Shown here: positions 60,138 to 64,000 of the stretch, in pieces
Numbering within the stretch: position 1 is the stretch's first letter
Layout: every line of letters starts with the position of its first letter
Assembly (NCBI RefSeq): GCF_001053095.1
Contig: NZ_CGBP01000016.1
Span: 39,705 to 103,704, forward strand
DNA length: 64,000 nt
Direction: 5' to 3'
From: Yersinia similis
GTDB lineage: Bacteria; Pseudomonadota; Gammaproteobacteria; Enterobacterales; Enterobacteriaceae
Notes under the pieces: generated by a model
What the model was told of the DNA's origin: nothing
Seen by the model: only the letters and a program-made list of their open reading frames with translations
Databases searched by the model: none
Position numbers and translations under genes: made by a program

Positions 60138-60485
60138 ATGAAAAAAGAGTGGTTTGCCGCTAAGGAATTGGCAGGTCTTGAGGGACTACCTTCATCACCA
60201 CAAGGAATAAACCTCATGGCTAAACGTGAGGGATGGGAGCAACGTCGCCGCCGGGGAGTTCAGGGAAAGGCAGTTGAATACCATATTGGCAGTTTACCAA
60301 TCACGATCCTGAATTCATTACAACTCAGAGAAGAGCCTGCTCAATATGCCACGACACGGCAGGATCCGTTAGCCCTATGGGTTGAAGCTTACTATCGTTT
60401 TACAGAGACTGAACGGGAACAGGTCATCAGCTTTATTTTCCGTGAAGGGGCTAAAAGCCTTATCGAACGTTTGGAAATGGATTAA
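60138..60485 (+). CDS. Mu-type HTH DNA-binding protein
   Basis: 115 residues. The N-terminal half, KEWFAAKELAGLEGLPSSPQG and NLMAKREGWEQRRRRGVQGKAVEYHIGSLP, matches the HTH Mu-type domain of MuA transposase and Mu c repressor, which bind the Mu operator/enhancer. The C-terminal half (about 70-115, RFTETEREQVISFIFREGAKSLIERLEMD) has no transposase catalytic motif. I prefer the ATG at 60138, preceded by AGGAAG; 18 in-frame codons upstream from 60084 are AT-rich and unconvincing. Probably a regulator left from a Mu-like phage; no specific function is known to me. Confidence 0.8.
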   Translation: MKKEWFAAKELAGLEGLPSSPQGINLMAKREGWEQRRRRGVQGKAVEYHIGSLPITILNSLQLREEPAQYATTRQDPLALWVEAYYRFTETEREQVISFIFREGAKSLIERLEMD

Positions 60486-60529
60486 TCCGTGGGTAAAGAT
60501 AGGATATGACCGCGCTTACTCATTAATGG

Positions 60530-60560
60530 AGTAAACCCGGATGGTGAATCCGGGTTTCTG
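60530..60560. terminator. Bidirectional terminator between the Mu-HTH gene and ispB
   Basis: AAACCCGGAT and ATCCGGGTTT form a 10-bp stem with a GGTGA loop between convergent genes, followed by TCTG on the plus strand and by ACTCC-type sequence on the other. Confidence 0.75.
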
Positions 60561-60582
60561 AATAATTTCCACAAAAGCATAA

Positions 60583-61554
60583 TCAAAAACTGCGTTGCAC
60601 CGAGATATGCGCCAAGCCTTCAAGAGCCAGACGATAATCACTTTCAGGTAAAGTGTGTAATGCGGCAATAGCTTTGTCTGCTTCTTCTTCGGCACGCTGG
60701 CGGGTATATACCAGAGAGCCACACTGCTCCATGGTAGCCAGCACAGGTTCAAGTAAATGACGGCCACTCCCCTGTTCAATCGCTTGCCGGATCATTGCCG
60801 CTTGTTCTGGCGTGCCATTATGCATGGCATGCAGCAGTGGCAACGTCGGTTTACCTTCATTCAGGTCATCCCCCGTATTTTTGCCTAACGTGGAACCATC
60901 TGCGCTGTAATCCAGCAGGTCATCAATCAGCTGGAAGGCAGTCCCCAGATAACGACCATAGTTCTGTAATGCCAGTTCCTGCTCTTCGCTGGCATCTGAT
61001 AATATTGCGGCAGATTGTGCAGCGGCCTCGAATAAGCGTGCTGTTTTGCTGTAAATGACCTGCATATAGTTTTCTTCAGTGATGTCCGGGTTATTACAGT
61101 TCATTAACTGTAATACCTCTCCTTCGGCGATAACGTTTGTCGCTTCAGACATCAATGTCAGCACTCGCATTGATTGCAGCCCTGTCATCATCTGGAATGA
61201 ACGCGTATAAATGTAATCGCCGACCAACACACTGGCAGCGTTGCCAAATTCTGCATTGGCGGTCGCTTTGCCACGCCGCATATCGGATTCATCGACGACA
61301 TCATCGTGTAGTAGTGTCGCAGTATGGATAAACTCGATGAGTGCCGCGACGGTGATATGCTTGCTGCCCTGATAGTTAAGGGCTCGGGCCACCAAGACCG
61401 CGATCATTGGGCGAATACGTTTTCCACCACCGCTGATAATGTAATGACCCAATTGATTGATAAGAACAACATCAGAGTTCAATTGGTCGAGAATTGTTGC
61501 ATTCACAGCCGCCATATCCGGCGCGGTTAACTCGATAATCTTTTCTAGGTTCAT
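60583..61554 (-). CDS. ispB: Octaprenyl diphosphate synthase
   Basis: 323 residues. IspB makes the C40 side chain of ubiquinone and menaquinone. The two aspartate-rich motifs are LLHDDVVDESDMRRG (first, about 82-96) and LIDDLLDYSADGSTLGKNTGDDLNEGKPTLPL (second, DDxxD). GGGKRIRPM is the substrate-binding lysine-arginine region. Divergent from rplU, as in E. coli. Confidence 0.97.
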   Translation of the reverse strand: MNLEKIIELTAPDMAAVNATILDQLNSDVVLINQLGHYIISGGGKRIRPMIAVLVARALNYQGSKHITVAALIEFIHTATLLHDDVVDESDMRRGKATANAEFGNAASVLVGDYIYTRSFQMMTGLQSMRVLTLMSEATNVIAEGEVLQLMNCNNPDITEENYMQVIYSKTARLFEAAAQSAAILSDASEEQELALQNYGRYLGTAFQLIDDLLDYSADGSTLGKNTGDDLNEGKPTLPLLHAMHNGTPEQAAMIRQAIEQGSGRHLLEPVLATMEQCGSLVYTRQRAEEEADKAIAALHTLPESDYRLALEGLAHISVQRSF

Positions 61555-61711
61555 TGTTTTATTCAGCTGTTTTTCTCTTTAACTACGATGAGATTACCGC
61601 TCACATTATTACATGACGTTCTCTGAGACCATGATTGTACTTGAAAAACGCATCAAATAAATGAGATGTAATAAACTGTGCTTTTTTTCTTCTCTCGTAC
61701 TGATTATATAC

Positions 61712-61740
61712 TTGTCATTCGCTACATTTTTGCGTAGAAT
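61712..61740 (+). promoter_or_regulatory. Promoter of rplU-rpmA
   Basis: TTGTCA (61712-61717), a 17-bp spacer and TAGAAT (61735-61740) precede a leader of about 65 nt. The AT-rich tract just upstream could be an UP element. Confidence 0.75.
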
Positions 61741-61813
61741 TCGCGCCCTATTGTGAATATTTATAGTGCGCTCTGGACTACAAAAGTGGAGTGCGCGGAA
61801 AGCGGAGTTTTAT

Positions 61814-62125
61814 ATGTACGCGGTTTTCCAAAGTGGTGGTAAACAACACCGAGTAAGCGAAGGTCAGACCATTCGCTTGGAAAAGCTGGACATCGCAACT
61901 GGTGAAACAATTGAGTTTGACCAAGTTCTGATGATTGCTAACGGTGAAGAAATCAATATCGGCGCTCCTTTAGTCGATGGCGGCAAGATCAAAGCTGAAG
62001 TTATTGCTCACGGTCGCGGCGAGAAGATTAAGATTGTTAAATTCCGTCGTCGTAAGCATTACCGTAAGCAGCAAGGTCATCGTCAGTGGTTCACTGATGT
62101 TAAAATCACCGGCATCAGCGCTTAA
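61814..62125 (+). CDS. rplU: Ribosomal protein bL21
   Basis: 103 residues, [26 protein letters not shown], with the conserved [24 protein letters not shown] segment that binds 23S rRNA. The ATG at 61814 gives the family length; the upstream in-frame extension is rejected. It lies 19 bp before rpmA. Confidence 0.98.
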   Translation: MYAVFQSGGKQHRVSEGQTIRLEKLDIATGETIEFDQVLMIANGEEINIGAPLVDGGKIKAEVIAHGRGEKIKIVKFRRRKHYRKQQGHRQWFTDVKITGISA

Positions 62126-62144
62126 GATTTAGGAGAGCGGATAA

Positions 62145-62402
<258 letters not shown>

Positions 62403-62428
62403 GTTTTTCGCGACCTGTAAATAGATGT

Positions 62429-62459
62429 AAGCCCTGCAATTTCGTTGCGGGGCTTTTTA
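62429..62459 (+). terminator. Terminator of rplU-rpmA
   Basis: AAGCCCTGCAA, TTTC loop and TTGCGGGGCTTTTT make a rho-independent terminator, about 30 bp before yhbE. Confidence 0.9.
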
Positions 62460-62490
62460 CATTTCTGGCTCGACCCCCACCTGGTAAAAA

Positions 62491-63477
62491 ATGGATACGA
62501 AACAGCAGGCTGGTTTAGGTATTTTTCTGGCACTAACCACTGCCGTATTCTGGGGTGCTTTGCCGATTGCAATGAAGCAAGTACTTGAGGTTATGGAGCC
62601 GTTTACCATCGTCTGGTATCGCTTCATGATGGCGGCTATTGGCCTAGGGATTATCCTGGCTTCACGTCGTCAGCTTCCCTCTCTTAAACTTTTTCGCCAA
62701 CGTCGCTGGCTAGCATTACTGATCGTTGCGACCTGTGGCTTGCTGGGGAATTTCATCTTCTTCAGTTCATCATTACAATATCTAAGTCCAACGACGTCCC
62801 AGGTCATTGGGCAACTTTCGCCAGTCGGGATGATGGTTGCCAGTGTTCTGGTTCTAAAAGAGCGGATGCGTATCACCCAAGTGATTGGTGCGGGTATGCT
62901 GATTTGTGGCCTATTGTTATTTTTTAACACCAGCCTACATGAAATTTTCACCCGTCTGACGGATTATACCCTTGGCGTTGCATTGGGTGTCTGTGCGGCG
63001 GTAGTCTGGGTAAGTTATGGTGTTGCCCAGAAGGTGCTATTAAGGCGTATGGCATCGCAACAAATCCTATTATTGCTGTACACTTTATGTGCGATTACAT
63101 TGTTTCCACTGGCGAAGCCTGCTGTCATTTTTCAGCTTAACGGGTGGCAGTTTGCCTGTTTACTGTTTTGTGGTGTTAATACCTTGGTAGGTTACGGTGC
63201 TTTGGCTGAAGCCATGGCGCGCTGGCAAGCAGCGCAGGTAAGCGCACTCATCACATTGACGCCATTGTTTACCTTGTTTTTTTCAATTTTATTGGCGCTG
63301 GCTTGGCCAGATATGTTTGCCGCACCGTCCCTCAACCTTGTCGGGTACGCAGGTGCATTTGTGGTGGTGGCAGGTGCAATGTTTTCCGCAATTGGTCACC
63401 GCTGGTGGCCACGTCGGACAGAAATAAACCTGGTTGCTTTGCAAAAGCAGCCGGTGAATGATTTACGGAGAAAGTAA
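62491..63477 (+). CDS. yhbE: EamA-family drug/metabolite transporter YhbE
   Basis: 328 residues with ten hydrophobic helices in two EamA repeats (about 8-145 and 160-295). GIFLALTTAVFWGALPIAMKQVLEVMEPFTIVWYRF is typical of the first. Substrate is unknown. In E. coli the order rplU-rpmA-yhbE-obgE is conserved; here an integrase fragment follows instead within the visible 520 bp. Confidence 0.92.
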   Translation: MDTKQQAGLGIFLALTTAVFWGALPIAMKQVLEVMEPFTIVWYRFMMAAIGLGIILASRRQLPSLKLFRQRRWLALLIVATCGLLGNFIFFSSSLQYLSPTTSQVIGQLSPVGMMVASVLVLKERMRITQVIGAGMLICGLLLFFNTSLHEIFTRLTDYTLGVALGVCAAVVWVSYGVAQKVLLRRMASQQILLLLYTLCAITLFPLAKPAVIFQLNGWQFACLLFCGVNTLVGYGALAEAMARWQAAQVSALITLTPLFTLFFSILLALAWPDMFAAPSLNLVGYAGAFVVVAGAMFSAIGHRWWPRRTEINLVALQKQPVNDLRRK

Positions 63478-63639
63478 ATTATTCAAGGTTTTTAAGCTAT
63501 TTCATGCCTTCTCATTTTCCTGAATAATCCCTTTACTATCAATTATTAAGAGTGATAGTGTGACCTGATGTTGTTTACTGTTTTCGGGTTCATACAATGA
63601 ACGGTGTATCACTCGGTGTATCACTTTTTGAAGGCGTTT

Positions 63640-63966
63640 ATGGCGGGAACTAACAAACTCAGCGATAAAAAATTAAAGTCTCTCCATTGTATCAATAGTG
63701 ATTCTGTCAAAATGTTTGCTGATGGTGCTGGGTTAAGCGCTAAGGTTTCCGCGCAAGGTAGCATTAGCTGGGTGTTCACTTATCGGCTTGGTGGGCGAGA
63801 GTCTAAATTGGAGCGGTTAGTTCTTGGGCGCTATCCAGATATGACACTGAAAGCGGCAAGAGATAGGCGTGACCAATGTCGAACATGGTTAGCTGGTGGT
63901 TGTGATCCCCGCCGTCAATTGCTGGAAGATGTTACGCAGACATTGAAGCCGGTTGTAATGGTCTAA
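63640..63966 (+). pseudogene. N-terminal remnant of a P4-type tyrosine integrase
   Basis: 108 residues, ending at a stop 34 bp before the window edge. NKLSDKKLKSL, then FADGAGLSAKVSAQGSISW, FTYRLGGRESKLERLVLGRYPD and MTLKAARDRRDQCRTWLAGGCDPR, form a complete DUF4102 arm-binding domain as in P4-type integrases. The core-binding and catalytic (R...HxxR...Y) domains are missing. It could continue in another frame beyond the window, so truncation is likely but not certain. ATG 63640 is preferred over the frame start at 63604. The 160 bp before it contain a TTATTCAAGG/CCTGAATAA stem-loop after yhbE and an 11-bp tandem repeat (GGTGTATCACT). Confidence 0.7.
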
Positions 63967-64000
63967 TCATTCCGGACACTTTGTTAGAGATATAATGAGC

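Noticed and set aside
60138..60485. Functional MuA-type transposase
   Set aside because: Only the DNA-binding N-terminal domain is present; no DDE catalytic domain follows.

Overview
The window is a gammaproteobacterial core-chromosome segment. Protein identities, gene order, ERIC elements bounded by TATACCC/GGGTATA ends, and ~180-bp YPAL-type palindromic elements all point to Yersinia, most likely the Y. pestis / Y. pseudotuberculosis complex. Coding is dense and ordinary. I see no CRISPR array, intact prophage, intact insertion sequence or defence island, and no clearly new biological system. The accessory content is small: miniature repeats, a divergent pair of Mu-like DNA-binding genes, and an integrase stub at the right edge.

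Layout. 1-6.5 kb: epmB (cut by the window), efp, the guanidinium exporter gdx/sugE behind a guanidine-II riboswitch, the frdABCD fumarate reductase operon with an FNR-type promoter, and epmA. With efp, epmA and epmB this end holds most of the EF-P lysylation pathway. 6.5-13.1 kb: mscM-psd, rsgA, orn, and ERIC repeats including two in tandem. 13.2-14 kb: three identical tRNA-Gly(GCC) genes followed by an AT-rich stretch with three perfect DnaA boxes, placed like E. coli datA. 14-28 kb: queG (minus) divergent from nnr-tsaE-amiB-mutL-miaA-hfq-hflX-hflK-hflC, then yjeT and purA. 28-35.7 kb: nsrR-rnr-rlmB, aidB, bsmA, yjfP. 35.9-37.5 kb: the ribosomal operon rpsF-priB-rpsR-rplI. 37.5-47.4 kb: an unrecognised secreted protein, ytfB, fklB, ytfE with an NsrR operator, cpdB, cysQ, ytfJ, ytfK, ytfL/paeA, msrA. 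47.6-53.5 kb: tamA-tamB-ytfP. 53.6-57 kb: ppa, fbp, mpl. 57.2-59.1 kb: argR and mdh with ARG-box and CRP-type sites. 59.1-64 kb: a composite ERIC/YPAL region, sfsB (Ner-like), a Mu-type HTH protein, ispB, rplU-rpmA-yhbE, and an integrase N-terminus.

How the genes work together. Several clusters are functional units: EF-P and its modifiers; anaerobic fumarate respiration; murein recycling and cell separation (amiB, mpl); tRNA modification (tsaE, miaA, queG); RNA metabolism (hfq, rnr, rlmB, orn); nitric-oxide response (nsrR regulating ytfE); outer-membrane translocation (tamAB). Relative to E. coli K-12 as I remember it, order is conserved from epmB to mpl with the E. coli accessory blocks absent (ecnAB, blc, ampC, ula genes, cycA, ytfF-qor, ytfQRT). 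The mpl/argR and mdh/sfsB joins bring together segments that are apart in E. coli.

Limits: assignments rest on remembered protein families and by-eye motifs; no search or folding was run.
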